The position numbers and the translations under genes are program-made. A DNA stretch of 64,000 nucleotides from Aspidiotus rigidus (taxonomy: Eukaryota; Arthropoda; Insecta; Hemiptera; Diaspididae): the NCBI GenBank assembly GCA_035079385.1, contig JAVHKY010000047.1, positions 3,286,001 through 3,350,000 of the forward strand, in the 5' to 3' direction. The notes under the pieces are model-generated. The model was not told the origin of the DNA. It made no database searches and saw nothing but the letters and a program-made list of their open reading frames with translations. Below are positions 24,311 to 37,204 of this stretch, piece after piece. Within the stretch, counting starts at the first letter, position 1. Every line of letters begins with the position of its first letter.

Positions 24311-26890
24311 AAAGAACGACGTGCATATTTTTTCAGAATTTTTTGAGTGGTGTGACGTGGATAGAATGAGGGTTTTCCTGTGTACTGGAAAGGATTCAAA
24401 GATTGGAATGTTTCGTTAGAGTGCTCGGGAGAAAACTGGTAAAACCTTCACTTCATTCATGGCGCAACACTTTAAAAAAGGATTGACGTCACAAAGAAAA
24501 TACACTAAGTTTGGTAGATGCACTTCTCGTAGGCACCTTGACCATTCTTATCTTGCTACAATCTTTGGGGCAAGTTGTCCACGTTCTAATTAACTGATGA
24601 AAATTCAGTTTTCTGTGCTCCGATGTAGTTAGAACTCGGAAGTTTCATGACCTATTTGTGCGAAACATCTGGTAAATGATATTCTGCACACCGGGGATTA
24701 TAAATTGTGAAGTGAGAATTTGGCGGAAGGCCATGTCGGATCGCGATTCTGAATGCGAATCCCATCATCGAGCCATCGATCGTTGAAAAAATCTGAATGG
24801 AACGCTCCCGTTCTTCGATCTCGCGTGCTTATTGATCGGATGTTGGTCGCTTAATCTTGTTCGTGATTAATGTATTCGTACAAGTCAAATGTTTTCCTTC
24901 ATCTGTGGCCGCGAAGAGTGGCGCCAAAGAACCGTATTTTAAATTTTCTTACGTTCTTTTATGTTGGCTGTTGATATTGATCTTAGTATTTTTCATGTGT
25001 ACTGTAATTTGAATACTTAATTTTTTCTTCTTTCCTTCTTTACGTTCCACCTTATGCATCATCTGCTTTTATGTGGAAAGTATATACGCTATGAAACTTG
25101 ATATTTTAATTGTGTCGCCGACTGACGGCCCGGCGGCAGCCTCTGAGTAAACATACCACATTCAGGCAATTTATCGTTCGCTCTTGTCACCAAATTCGTA
25201 TTCAGTAGATGGGTTCATCCGACGCACACGGTTTCCAATATCGCTAATGTCGATTGTTCGCCGATCGTCGATATTTTGTGAAGCGAAAAGAAACGAACGT
25301 CGCCTCACCATCCGAATAATGCACATTACATACTGTTGTACACGCTGTTTAGCATTTATTTTCAACATTTCCGCTATTACATGTGTAGTACTCTTTTTTC
25401 TCTTTTTATTGTTCTTCTTATGTATTACGTGCATGTTCGCCTCCCTCCCTGGCGTCGCCGCCTTTTCACTCTATCGTCTGTATTCGGAGAGACGCTTTCA
25501 TAAATGGCGCCAATTACTCGAGATATTCGAATGGCATTAGTCATTTAATATCGCTGAGTTTTACCGTAATCCTCAGTTCATTGTTCTTGGCATTAATTAA
25601 CGATACGTGAACGTATTCTTTTCTTCTCTTTGGCAATTGGCGTCGTCGCGCTTATCAGAGGGTGACGAGTAGGCGCCACCGTTTGCCTCGTACTCGATGT
25701 TCGGTCGTCTTCACCTGTCCCACCTGTCCCATGCTAACTATGTTTACAACATTTTTACACGTAACGGACACCTGCCTGTTTTTTTATCAATGACGTTCGA
25801 GTGAGGTGACGGCGGCGGCGGGCGGCGAGCCGATGTTCCAATTCTTAAAGCGAAATACTCGATCGAGTGCATCGCTCGTAATAGCGTTCACTCCGTTCCT
25901 CTATCATTACTCGGCACATTTCGTCGAGCTGTACCAGAATGTTGTGTCGAAACTCGGATGATTTTTTTGTGATTGCGAAAATGAGCTTCTTCCTAAGAAT
26001 CGGGAGTCAAATTGCGGGTTCTTAGTCAGAATATAGAGATTATATTGAACCTGTAATTTCAACTGAGTTGCGGAGTATCAAGCTAAGTACAGGTTCTGCT
26101 GGCCTGTGGCTGTGGTCTGACATTTCATTGTCTTTCCTCGCCGATTTTGATTTCTCGAAACTGTGCTGCTAGGAATGATACGCACCGGAAGCATTTTTCT
26201 ATCGATCTGAAGACAAGTGATTATTCGGGAATGATGATTTATCAGTGAAAGTGGTGAGATATCTACGGAGTCTCAAATTGTCTTGAAAGCTCAGCACCAA
26301 TTCCCTTCCCCTCCCCTCATTCCCTTTCTGTATTTCACCGTGGTAGTCGTGGGAAAGTATCTCGAAAAGTCCTAAAATTTGTTTTCCAGGCTTTACTCGC
26401 AAATAAAATCGAAGTTCGCCTTTTGCACTTTTCAAAGTGTAATGAAATGCAGTTTGCTGCTTGGAAATCATTGTGTCGAAAAAATTGATAGACCTGGTAA
26501 ATGTAAGAAGTGCTGCTGAAGCCTTTATTTTCTCCATCGATATTTTGTAGAAAACATTCCAAACTTGTACACGTGATTTTGTTTTCATCTTCTCTTATGG
26601 TACAAATACCATGTTCCCCTTCTTGGCTCTCATCCTAACGGCTTTAGCGATTTTCTAGTGTTTCTTCTGTTATTGGTAAAAATACCGTTCGGCCGTAAGG
26701 CGTCTACCTTTCAAAAGTCATATTTTTTTCACTTCTGTATGCTGGTAGACACCCTGATGTATGAAGTTTCTTCTTCCAATCAGAATTTGGCTAATGGTGT
26801 TCGTGAAAAGGATCAAATGGAGCTATATGCGACCGCAAGTATCTTCTTGATTATTACCCAATTCCATTCTTGAAGTTGAGACATCTTACG
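24311..26890. other. Non-coding sequence with a GC-rich, CpG-rich island-like patch
   Basis: No gene is recognised. Between about 25430 and 25880 the sequence is locally rich in CG and in GGCG/GCCGCC words (GACGGCGGCGGCGGGCGGCG near 25811). Three GGCGCC palindromes lie at 24920, 25506 and 25672. It is a candidate regulatory or 5' exon region by composition only. Confidence 0.4.
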
Positions 26891-28030
26891 CTCCTAATGA
26901 CGACCCAAGTCGAAACGTCGAGTTTTCCGTTCATGTCTTCGAGTTGGTCGGAAATTGCGTCACACCAGTTCGCTAAGCGAGAAGCTGACGTCTCGAATGC
27001 GGGACGAAATTTTGACTTTCGCTATTTTGAAACTTCTTCCCAGAGCTTCCGTCTTTCCAGGTCCAACAAACAGTTTACTAGGCTAAGAAATACCGTCAGC
27101 TATCAGCCTATAGCATGCTCGTAATATGTAGTAAATTGGACTAAAAGCGTAGCCCAACATACAGTATGGAAAGGGTAAGCAGTCTCCTTTACCTTTTCCT
27201 CCTAAGATGATTTCATTTGATATCATGGGTCCATCGTTTGAAGCCCTTCCAGATACAGTCCCCAAGTTCAAGGGTCTTCTTCCATTCCCCTTAGTGTCTG
27301 AGCGTGTTCATGAGTAAGATGGAGGTATTTCTTCTTGATCGCGGCCTTCACCAGTTTTCTACCTCCTTTTGCGGACATCCTATCCTCCATTGGTTCAGAC
27401 ATGTGGACGACATCTTCTGCATCTGGTTGGAGCGCTTTCCATGAAGTAGGCCTTAGATAATTACCACCAAAAGATGAATTTCACCTTGAAATTGTTTCAT
27501 GGACCTCTAAATCTCTCTCCTCCCAAATTCCAGGAATACTTCGGCGTTCAATTTCAATACTTTCGTAAGGCTGCCTACGCCGGGCGAACCGTCCTTGGGG
27601 GATTCTCTTCACCATGCCTCTGGTAGAAGCGCGGCTTTCACGGTCGTGAGATTCAGGTTGGCCAGTCTCTCAACTTCCAGAGAGAAATTAATACCGTTTC
27701 TCTTCTTATTACGCTCTTCAACAGCATTGATATCGTGCACGGAGGGAGGAAAGCCATTATCCCGCAGAGACCTTAAGGGTGCTGGAGACAGGGCGTATTG
27801 GCTTTGTGCGTTCTATCTGGGCCATATTTATATCGTAAAGTTCAGAATTGAAAAGTCACGGCTACAGGACTGCCTTTTATCCGCCGAGAACTCGTCAACT
27901 CTAAGGATCCCACCCCCTTCCTCCAAAGGACAGTTGTACAAAATTAGCTGTGCCAGCCGAGATAATGCTCAGGCATCTCAGCCAGACAACACCTCTGGAA
28001 GGGGTACATTTTATTTAGAGTGTAGGCTCT
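26890..28030 (+). pseudogene. Heavily decayed Penelope-like element
   Basis: In one frame, 27370-27440 reads CGHPILHWFRHVDDIFCIW, close to the Penelope RT catalytic block (Y/HVDD). It is followed by NYHQKMNFTLKL and a FQYFRKAAYAGRT-like stretch near 27545. The surrounding frames are full of stops. The long open frame 27595-28032 that follows shows no intact GIY-YIG motif. The assignment rests on the VDD block and the order of pieces, so it is moderate. Confidence 0.5.
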
Positions 28031-31000
28031 AGCCTTTACATCTTATCATTACGAGTATTAAAATAATACTTCGGTATTAATGACTCGAAGTGGGGGTTCT
28101 CGTGATCATAAATATTGTATAGTGGGCATTCTTGGAATATGTACCGGTGACTCCTCGGCTAGGGATACGTCCACATGCTGAATGTGGACTTATCAATTGT
28201 GTCAACTGTTTTCAATGCCATGAGATTTACATCTGTGAAAACATCAACTTGAATGACTTTGTGGTCAGCAGTAACCTAATAATATGTGACATTTTCAATC
28301 AATGGACCGGAAAGCGAAATATGTGGAGTTCCAATTCCGAATCACGATGTTCAATTGTATGAGAATGTGAATGAACAAGGGTAGTTTCCACGTGTCGAAG
28401 AATATGTTATTGTGCACTTTATTGGGGTTTTGAACGCATGGATCGGAAGAAATTTGCTATTTTCATAGAGATTTTTCAGACGGAAATTTTCATGTTCGAA
28501 TTTTCAGAAGAAATTGTACCGAATGTATTTATGAACACTATCTTATTGTAAGTCGAATCCCCAGAAATTTCAACTCACACTCTTTGCATTCTCCTGCAAG
28601 TATCGGCAATCGAGTTTTTGCTCTCCATCCGAAACACATTCAATTCTTTTCTGGCATGGCTAGGCAAAGCCTTAGTGCCACCCAGTTTGTTGTTCGAATA
28701 CCAACAAGGTGCCTCGTCGCTTTTAGCAGTATGTTTTAGAAATTTTTTTTTGCACGTGTGACGCTTGATTCGATATTATGGCGTTCGTGGTCTATTATTT
28801 GGGAAATACGACGCCGTGTGTTTTTGTGTTATTCTTACCTGAAATTACATGTCACGTATACATCCAACTGAGTATTATTGTTTGAAAGGAAAAAGAGAAA
28901 AAAAAATCTATTCTCTACACTTTCTGAAGAACGAGACAGAAAACCTGTAATACCCTGTCGAAAGCCTTGGAACACATACCGTTAGGTCCAAAAGAGTCTT
29001 GTGAGTGTGCAGTCGAGTTGGTGTGCGTATAGGTGTACACTCAGGATCTTTGTGGAATCTGGTGTTTCGAGTAGTAGACTAATCGCATTACCAGATGATC
29101 AGATCGTTACGGTAACCTAATCTAGAGTTGAATTATTTTCTCTTCAAAATCCCGTTCGATATTTTTATAGTCTCCCACTATCCTGCAAAAGGTTTCTGTT
29201 TGGTCTGCAAAAACATTCCAGATAACTGATCAACTCCCTTTATTCAAAATGAAAATCGTGATGCGAAAGAAGCTTTCTACTGTGATTCAAGGGTACGACG
29301 CTGATACCCTTTTTTTTTTGAAAATGATTAGACGAGACGCCCTTTTTTTTTTTTTGAAAATGATTAGACGAGACGTTGGGTATAGAGCTGTAGCGAGCCG
29401 CCGGTTACGTTCGAGAGATGAGCGGTGGCGACGGGCGCGTTGTAACCGCCTCGCCGCGGTCGGTGGCGATCCATTACACGTGGTTTTGCGAAGGCTGAAC
29501 TCTACGAAATCCTTACACGGCGGATGATGAATATTTATTTATGTGTCGCCGAGAATTTGGGAAGCGGCGTTATTTTTTATACGAGATTCCGTTGGCTTAT
29601 TAACGTGGGCGCCTCTGTTAGATTGGGGACGTGGGATGAGGCACCTACATTTTTTACGTCCGAATATTTTGCGCCTTAAAAACTTTGTAAATTAATTTTA
29701 AGAGGCGCCGTCGCCGTCTGTTTGACGAATGTCTTGGAAAATGTCGTCTCGCGACGTTTATATACCGTCTGCTCGATCCCGCGCTTTCCGATGTTCGATA
29801 AGAGTACTACTTACATAGGTGAAGATAAGGCGTATTCCTGAGTACGCGGTGGGCGAAATATCGGTGTTGGTGATGAATGGTAGGTTATCAGTTATATTAT
29901 ACGTATCGAAGTACAGAAAAATGAAATGAGAATATGACGTGTGTGATGCGGGACTTATTGCGATAAAGTGCTCGTGATTTCCGACCAATGTGCGCATCCA
30001 AATCGAGAGGAGGAGAAGAAAAAGAAGTTCTAATTATCAATGAAAGAATCGTAATCTACCGTATAGAGTAATGGACTCGTAAACTCGTTCTTTATGCGTT
30101 CCAAATTTGGTAGTTCGAAAAACTAGTCGAGATCATCAATGAATGGCGAGCGCGAACGCTAATTGATATGTTTGCTTGTATGTTTGTTTTCACGTGATTA
30201 TCGAAGTATATAAAATTCATTCCGAATCGAGAAAGTTGTAAAACGTAGGTTTTGTAATGGTATTATTAGAGTTGGAAATGAACGGACGATAGATCAACGC
30301 CTAGCAAGTATCTAATTATTATAGATTTGATCGAGAGAAGAAAGATTTTTCCGCTATATTAATGAACGCTCATTTGGGGTATCGAATATCGATTTATGTG
30401 ATGACAGTCACGAAGAGGTTCAGTGCTCTATCATTCTATTATAGGAAAAATTCGAGCTTTCTTGCTCTCGACACTATTTGTTTCTCTTGGTCTTTTGGAA
30501 AAAAATGTTGACTTTTGGGGGTCTTGAGCCTCATGATTCGGGATCTTGGGTTCTCTTGAATGATGTAAAGATCCGCTTGAGTTACCTCCTTTCTAGCTTC
30601 ATATGTGCAGCTCAAAGATCAAAATTTCTTCCCGTCCTCTCCCACTCAGACGTGAATGTAGAGGGTAACCGTAGGCTGACAGTTGATGCCATTATAACTT
30701 AATACAATACGAATGACGAAAAGTAATAATAATAATAATAATAATATGGAAAACGCCTAATATATACGTGCTGGCTCGCGTAGAATACTTTCGGAGAAAG
30801 AAAAATACGTTCCGGGCAATTCGCACTAAAATTTCAAACGATTTAAGAGGACTATAAAACAGAAGATGAAGAAGAAACAGAAAAATGGAGTACTAAAAGA
30901 AAGAGAGAGATGGTTGTTACCAATTTCGAGTCTTTGGAAAACTATCATATATGGACGGACTGCGGCGGGAAAGGCTTCAGCTCTCCTTGAACACCAAATT

Positions 31001-31534
31001 CCTTGAAGAGACGAAGATCCAACCCGGCGGATTGACGGTGGTGGTCGAAAGACAAAGAAAAAGTCAAATTAGAAAGAGAAGTCTGGGCCACCGCGAACTG
31101 CCAACTAACACTGAGTTCTGGTCCCGTCGAGGCAGTTCGTGCGTGACAGAGTTCTCTGTAAAATGCGTTAGAGCGAAATAAAATTTTGAAATTAAATGAA
31201 GCCTACACACTCAGTCCTCTGTGTCGGCCGCAGCTGATGGCATCGAATTCTCGGAAGACGAAGACTCGGTGTTGGAAATATGATGATAAGTCATCAATAG
31301 AGAAGTGCGAGGCCCTACTTGGGTAGTGATGATAGCAGCAATACCGACACGCGGTGACGATATTGTTTCATACTCAAAGAATACAGCAATAAAACCACCC
31401 AGTCCACCATGCGTGAACTCATATACTGTGCTCTCCTTCTATTTGTAAACATGTGGGTATCCGTTCTTTTTTGCTTTCCAGCTTTCGGTAATTTTTAGGT
31501 CAAGTCTAACAGGACCTCCATTATAGCATCCCAA
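28031..31534. other. Non-coding sequence
   Basis: No intact gene is recognised. It contains a short duplicated T9-10-GAAAATGATTAGACGAGACG block at 29308-29375, a CpG-rich patch 29390-29480, GGCGCC palindromes at 29608 and 29704, and an AAT microsatellite at 30726-30746. A minus-strand scrap SKAFDRVLQ near 28960 may come from a reverse transcriptase but is too short to assign. Confidence 0.4.
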
Positions 31535-32773
31535 TGGCCTTCTGCTTGACCCGTAAAGCTGGTTGGTAGTTGTCTTCTTCTTTGCTTTGAACACCACCGC
31601 TCTCTCCTCATCAAGTAGCTAGATTAGTGGTGAACGTGCTAACACAAAGAGCCTGCGTCGAGACAGTGCGGTAGGCACTAACACACCTTAGCGCAGCTCT
31701 TCGTTGGATCTTTACCATCTCTCTCCTTCGGTATGGTATCTTCATGGAGTCGGCCCATACTGGCGCACCATATAGGAGGATCGACAAGGCGGTGCTCATC
31801 ATGATCCTTCTCCTTGCTTCTCTCGGTTCCCCTAGGTTCCTCATCAGACGGTTTAGGTATCCAACTACCCGGCCCTCCTCTTCCGCTGCCATCAGGAAAT
31901 GGTGTCTGAAGCTCAGCGTTGAGTCCAACCAGATGCCCAGGTATTTCATTTGCTTCTTGATTTCAATTTCCACACCTTGCAGGCGAAAGGTGGGTGGCTT
32001 GAACTTCCGATGGATCGTGAATAAAATGGCCTCCGTCTTACTTGCTGCAAGTTCGATCCAACGCGTCACATCCTCTAGGGCCCGGTTTACCCTGCTCTCC
32101 ACCGCTACGGTTGTTTCGGCAGTGCGTACCACCAGGGTGTCATCCGCATAGCAGATAAGCTGAACCCCCGGTGGCAGCTTCATCTTGAAGATTCCATTAA
32201 ATGCAACGCACCACAAAAGCGGCCCAAGGACCGACCCCTGCGGCACCCCACAAGTAACAGGGCGCTTTACTGTACCAGCAGACGTCTCTGCTTGGATTTT
32301 ACGGCAGCTAATATAGCTGCTGATCATCCTGAGCAGGTATGCGGGCACTCCTGCGTTCACAAGAGCTTCCAATATCATCTTCCATGAGATTGAATTGAAC
32401 GCATTTCTTATGTCGAGGCTGACGGCTGTGCAAAACTGATGCATAGCAATCGCTGACTCGGCTATCCTCTTCAGCCGGATCCCAGCATCTGATGTGCAGC
32501 GTCCAGTTTGAAAATCGTACTGGCTATCAGAGATTATATCTCTTTCCTTCAGATAGCTCTCCAAACGACTGGCTATCACTCTTTTTAGGAGTTTCCCAAC
32601 ATTGTCTAGTAGACGAAGTGGACGATAAGAGGATGGTAGACCAGGTGGTTTATCCTTCTTATCGATCAACGCTAGCCTGGCTTTCTTCCATCGCACAAGG
32701 AACAGTCCCCCAACAATTGCCGCATTGAATGTATCAACAAGCAGTGCTGGGTCAACTGAATGTATGGCGCTCC

Positions 32774-33082
32774 CAGGGTGTCTACCAGGTCAACTAAGTC
32801 AACTTAGTCAATTAAAGTCAACTTTTTTGGAACATGGTCAACTAAATCAAGTAAAGTCAACTTTTCTATCCGTAGGTCAACTAAGAAATCTGATTTTTTT
32901 CTTCTTTTTGTCTTAATAATTATAACAAATAATAAGCTTTCCGTTTTTTTTGTTTTTTTTATTGTACAATAAAATTTCAAGGTATATCAACAAACTTCTG
33001 ACTTTTAAAATGATACGTTCCTTAATTCAATATCAATTTTTGGAAACAACTAAAAAAATTCCGAAATTACGATATTAGTCTG

Positions 33083-33115
<33 letters not shown>

Positions 33116-33168
33116 GGGGAGAACAGTTTGTCAACTATTTACATTTTTCAATTCTGGTAGACACCCTG
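32774..33168. mobile_element. Miniature DNA element inserted in R1, 5-bp TSD
   Basis: The perfect terminal inverted repeat CAGGGTGTCTACCAG lies at 32774-32788 and, inverted, at 33154-33168. It is flanked by the duplication GCTCC at 32769-32773 and 33169-33173. The interior has repeats of AAGTCAACTTTT/GGTCAACTAA and an AG microsatellite followed by a G-run (33081-33119). There is no coding region. It sits cleanly between the R1 linker and RT blocks, so it postdates that R1 insertion. Relatives have ends at 53320-53334 and 55633. Confidence 0.88.
33081..33119. repeat. (AG)n plus G-run microsatellite
   Basis: About ten AG repeats are followed by about fifteen G residues within the miniature element at 32774-33168. 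Its length is probably polymorphic. Confidence 0.9.
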
Positions 33169-34271
33169 GCTCCAGACTGGATTTGGAATCCTTCCAATAC
33201 TTACACCGCAGTCTATTGACTGCTGCATCCACCTCCTCGGTACCCAGGAGGGATATACCATCCTCTTCTACTATTGGTAGCGTTACCATTGGTGGTGGCT
33301 GCTGTGGGAACAAGCCACAATGATTTGACCCACAACATCTGGCTCCATTCGGCTCATTGCTGAGAGGCCCTTTAGCTTCTTCAGCACTATCTTATAGGGC
33401 TTTCCAAACGGGTCGTCATCTGCCATCTCACATAGCTCTCGCCATGCAGCACTCTTGCTGTCCTTGATGGCCTTCTTCAGCCTTTTACGAGCCAGCTGGT
33501 ATTCAGGCGCAACCGCCCGCGTTCCTTCGCGGCCACTACTACGCTGGTATATCCGGCGCTGACGGTTGTACTCTTTCCTTAACTCGGGAATGTTGTTGGT
33601 CCACCAGTAAACAGCGCTCCTCTTCATGGCTACATCGCAAGCTTTGGTCTCTCTGCTGCCACCTCCGCATTACCTTCCTGCTCTTTTTCTAGATCCCATG
33701 TGAGAGCGAGATAGCTAGCCTTCAAATGGTCGCTATTCAGCTTCCCAACAGCCCATTTTCTTACCAGCTTTTATATAGCAGGGACCTCAACTTCATGGCG
33801 GATGGAAAAGTTGATACACTGGTCGTCGCTCCCAGAAAGCACCTTGTCCTGTACTGCCCAGCCTTCTATTCTTCGGGATAGGCTCTCTGAGGCAAAGGTG
33901 ATATCAACAACGGACCCGTATCCTTGATGCACTCGGGTAGGAGTGTTGCCTACGTTGACCGTTTCGAGTTGATTGTAAGCAATTCACTCCCCCAAGGCAT
34001 ACCCACGGATGTCAGTACGGCCTGATCGCCACTTTGCGATCAATTATACGTAAGCAATATGATATCAAATTTAGGAGCACAAAATGAGGAAATAGATATA
34101 ATATGTAGGTACAAAGATTAATAATACGAAATAAATATAATATAACCTAATACTGAGATTTTAGGTACAGAGGTTAATATTAAGGGATAAATATGATATA
34201 GTACCGAGATTGAGTACAAGGGTTGAGAATGCACCTTTCCTCCGTGACGTATTGAACAGGCTGCTCACTGC

Positions 34272-34475
34272 GGCAAGATTCCATAAGAATACACGGGGAA
34301 TGTTTCGATTATTCGTCGATATTTCGAAACAAGAAATGAATACAGAAACAAAGGTACCTCGAGAGCTTCCAGATTCTGAATATAAACCTCTGATTCTTTA
34401 CTTATTTCTTCTTTTCGAATATCCATGTGTAATCGAAATGTTCCCTGTGTATTCTTATGGGAATCGATAGGATGG
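34272..34475. repeat. Fold-back (inverted repeat) element, ~204 bp
   Basis: CCATAAGAATACACGGGGAA at 34280 is mirrored by the inverted CCATAAGAATACACAGGGAA ending near 34464. The arms continue inward through TTTCGATTA and AGAAAT.AATAC-like blocks with decreasing similarity, so the whole unit can fold as a hairpin. No clear target duplication was found. Confidence 0.8.
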
Positions 34476-36060
34476 TTGGTCCAGTTATTGTAATACCAAA
34501 TGACTATCGAACACATTTAGGGGTACTTTTGCATACTGTCGTTCACTCTTGTCAATGTTGTGACGTCAATCGAGAAAAGGTCTGGGCGAGTATGCGAGTG
34601 TGAAGGAGTGCTTGGTTGTAACTGCCCGTAAGTTTACTTTATGTAGTATTAAAATGATCGCTCAGGAAATGTTCGGCTTCAATTGTGACTTGCCTAAATT
34701 GATCATAATGCACAGCTACAATGACCGTTCTTGTTGAAGATGATGTCAAGCAGCCAATTTTTGCAGCTTTCAAGTTATTCTTCAATAAACAGTGAGTGCA
34801 CTTTACTGTTGCATTACTAGTTCATGAATTTCTTTCCTGTATGAAGGAAGCTGTATCTCTCTCTGCCCTCGTCCCTGTCGATGCTAATTTTAATTTATCT
34901 CTCAAAGGTTGGATTGTCCGTGGAAAAACTACAATTATAATCCGTTCTTACGTTGCCGCTTAACCAAGCTATCACAGTTTTATCATTTTCATTCATCGAA
35001 TGCCTTGTAGTACTCGAAATTCCGATTTATTGAACGTATTGCGAATGGAAGTGGTTTCGCGTTACGAGACGGGGGACATGAGTATGACCTCTGAAATCAA
35101 TTGCCTCGGACGGACGTCGTATACGGCGCGACGCGTGAATTTTAGGCGCCATGAGTTCCATAGTGGCCGGACGTTAGAGTTGCGCTCATTTCCTCTCTTG
35201 TATATTTACACAATAATAATATAACCGTCTCCCTGTGTACGATTGCGGATTTAATAACATCTCTCTTCTATCGTCGGCGGTGCAGCTATTATGTATTTGT
35301 AATTCCCTATCATCGATATTCGCGGTTCATACTGTATCGTATAGTAATTCCGGATCAACGCCTCGTATAATGGTAATGATAGCTATAAAAATGGAATGTA
35401 ATTGTTGAAAAAGAGTTCATTCAGAATTGATGAGAAAAAATGGATAAAATGTCGAAAGCCCGGCGTTTAGAAATACGCATTCGATGAGATGACGGAATCG
35501 TTCGTTTCTTTTTTTGGAATTCCTGTTTTCCTGTCTATTCTTCTTCTGATGCGAGTGCATCTGGTGTACAGTAGAATTCTTTAGCTCTTGTGCGATTTTT
35601 TACGTTTTCCTGTTGTACATATTAACGATGTCGACCGCTTTTAAAAAATTAGGATCGGTATTCTCGTGCGTATATTTTGTATATGTAAGTCCCGGCACGA
35701 CTTGAAACGATTCCTCACTCATTACTTTCTCGGAAAATATCGTAGAAGAACATTGAAAATAATGTTCAATCGGCTCGTTTTACTGCATGCCATTCGATTG
35801 ATGTGTGCGCAGGAGAATAATTACCTGGAATGTTCTAACGAGGCTTTCTAATTGTTTCTGACGATAGGTATGCTTCAATTCTCACGATCCTTTCCACACT
35901 CACTTCCTGTATAACGTCATCATGACCGCTGTATCAAAAGTTGGTTTAATAAGTAGGAACGATTCAATATGACCGATATGCTACACTACGTGTCTATAGA
36001 GGAGACATTTTAGCTTTTGTTCTGTATCACGTTCTATCAGGGGAACTTGTTAACAGGAAA
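34476..36060. other. Non-coding sequence
   Basis: No coding domain or element boundary is recognised. One GGCGCC palindrome lies at 35145-35150 in a CpG-rich patch (35060-35170). Confidence 0.4.
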
Positions 36061-36710
36061 CCTGCTCTATGGTTTTTTTTGAAAATTTGCCGTGCGTCTC
36101 CCGGCCAAAATTTACACTCGAGCTATGCGTATGATAGGTGAGAGATTAGGAAAAATTTCGCCTCTCGAGTCGTAATGTATGATAGAAAGGGATTCATAAT
36201 GTTTGAAGCATTGCATACGTGGCTCGTTGGAGGGGTCAAGCCAATGGGTGTATACTTGAAGGTGGTCGTATCATGTATTATTTTTTGACCCACAGAACAC
36301 GTTCCCTGCGTTCCCCCTTTATTTTATTGGTCGAGGGAGGAGGTAAATGGAAGAAAAATGACGAGTGACAAGCGCCGTCCGGCAAAACGTGGACCTTGAA
36401 GAAATTTTCATGGAGGGAGGGAGGGGGGCTTGACAAAATTTCCACCGTTGGCCGCTCTAGGCAAAAAAACGTCCTGCCGCCCTCATGTAAACGCTCAAAG
36501 CATGTTATCAGAATTTAGAAAAAAATAATCCTTCGACAATTTTGCCGCTTTAGGCACTTGCCTATGTTGCCTATGCTTAAATCCGGCACTGTATAATGGG
36601 AAAGGGATTTGGAAAAATGTTGACCTCGGAGCTGTATATGATAGGAGGAAGACGTGGAAAAATTTGAAATTTCAATCTATTAGTCCTTTGACAGGGAAAG
36701 CCACCTTGGA
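36061..36710. repeat. Dispersed repeat with GTATGATAGG core, interrupted by a hAT-type end
   Basis: Related cores occur at 36119 (GAGCTATGCGTATGATAGG), 36631 (GAGCTGTATATGATAGG) and 49660 (AAAGCTGTGTATGATAGG). Between the first two lies other sequence ending TTAAATCCGGCACTG at 36577-36591, which reads like the right terminus of a hAT element (CAGTGCCGGATTTA inverted). I could not place its left end. Confidence 0.45.
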
Positions 36711-36789
36711 ATCTAAACCTTGATGGGTATGAAAATGATACCACTATGCGGCCGGATGTTTCGTTCGTATCTTCACCTGTTTACACCCT

Positions 36790-37010
36790 AGCCAAATTCT
36801 TAGATCGCTGGTTTAAATGTCGTGTGTTGGGTTCGATTCTCCCCACTCAGTGAAGAACTCGGGTTGACTGGCAGGTAGACTCCTCCGGGCTCAACTTCAT
36901 GTTCCTTTGATGTTATTAGTTTATCCCCTCACATTCTCAGGGTCGGGTGACTTGCTTGTTAAATCTGGTATTTTTGGCCTTTTGTAAATTTAATGGAAAA
37001 TTTTTCCACC
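36790..37010 (+). mobile_element. tRNA-derived SINE-like sequence
   Basis: GGGTTCGATTCTCC near 36829 is an excellent RNA polymerase III box B. About 30-45 bases upstream TAGCCAAATTCTTAGATCGC is a weak box A-like region, followed by a tRNA-unrelated body. No intact cloverleaf is present, so it is not a tRNA gene. The SINE assignment is inferred from box B and its setting. Confidence 0.4.
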
Positions 37011-37204
37011 GAAGTGGTGGGCATCCCTAGGGCTTCCATACTTCCGAAGTGTTTCTTTTGAGCTTGATCTGTTCTCCTCGGGCTGGGTGTTTTTGAGTCG
37101 CGTCTACTATTAGCACAGGTACGTAGACGAAGTTTTGTGTGAGTGGTTCGGTCTTGTAGAACTCCTTAGTGAGTTTCTTGCATAGGCAAATAGCCAATAC
37201 CCTG

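Larger units (their letters stand above)
31535..34045 (-). pseudogene. R1-clade LINE ORF2 copy (endonuclease C-terminus, linker, RT)
   Basis: On the minus strand, 34045-33640 carries the endonuclease end (DITFASESLSRRI, LSGSDDQ). The linker YWWTNNIPELRKEYNRQRR follows (33627-33283), then the RT (32696-31611): SYRPLRLLDNVGKLLKRVIA, SLDIRNAFNSI, GVPQGSVLGPLL, CYADDTLVV and KYLGIWLDSTLSFRHH. RT lacking RNase H and with this palm sequence matches R1-clade elements, which copy their RNA at nicked target DNA. The RT frame is long and intact but ends in a one-base deletion relative to the copy at 46025-48476. It also lacks five codons before AASKTEAIL. It is interrupted by a small DNA element at 32774-33168 and lacks its 3' end, so it is inactive. 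Confidence 0.88.

Noticed and set aside
26893..26920. Second hammerhead motif (CTAATGA ... GTCGAAACGTC)
   Set aside because: The core CTGATGA is altered and stem II pairs poorly once GAAA is assigned, so support is weak.
28132..28362. Cys-rich frame (CGLINCVNCFQCHEIYIC) as a GIY-YIG relic
   Set aside because: The spacing of conserved residues does not fit GIY-YIG and no second motif follows.
28930..28990. SKAFDRVLQ on the minus strand as a reverse transcriptase
   Set aside because: A single nine-residue match with stops on both sides is not enough to assign an element.
30951..31181. 76-codon Arg/Lys-rich + frame as a gene
   Set aside because: No homology is recognised, composition is biased, and there are no supporting splice or promoter signals.
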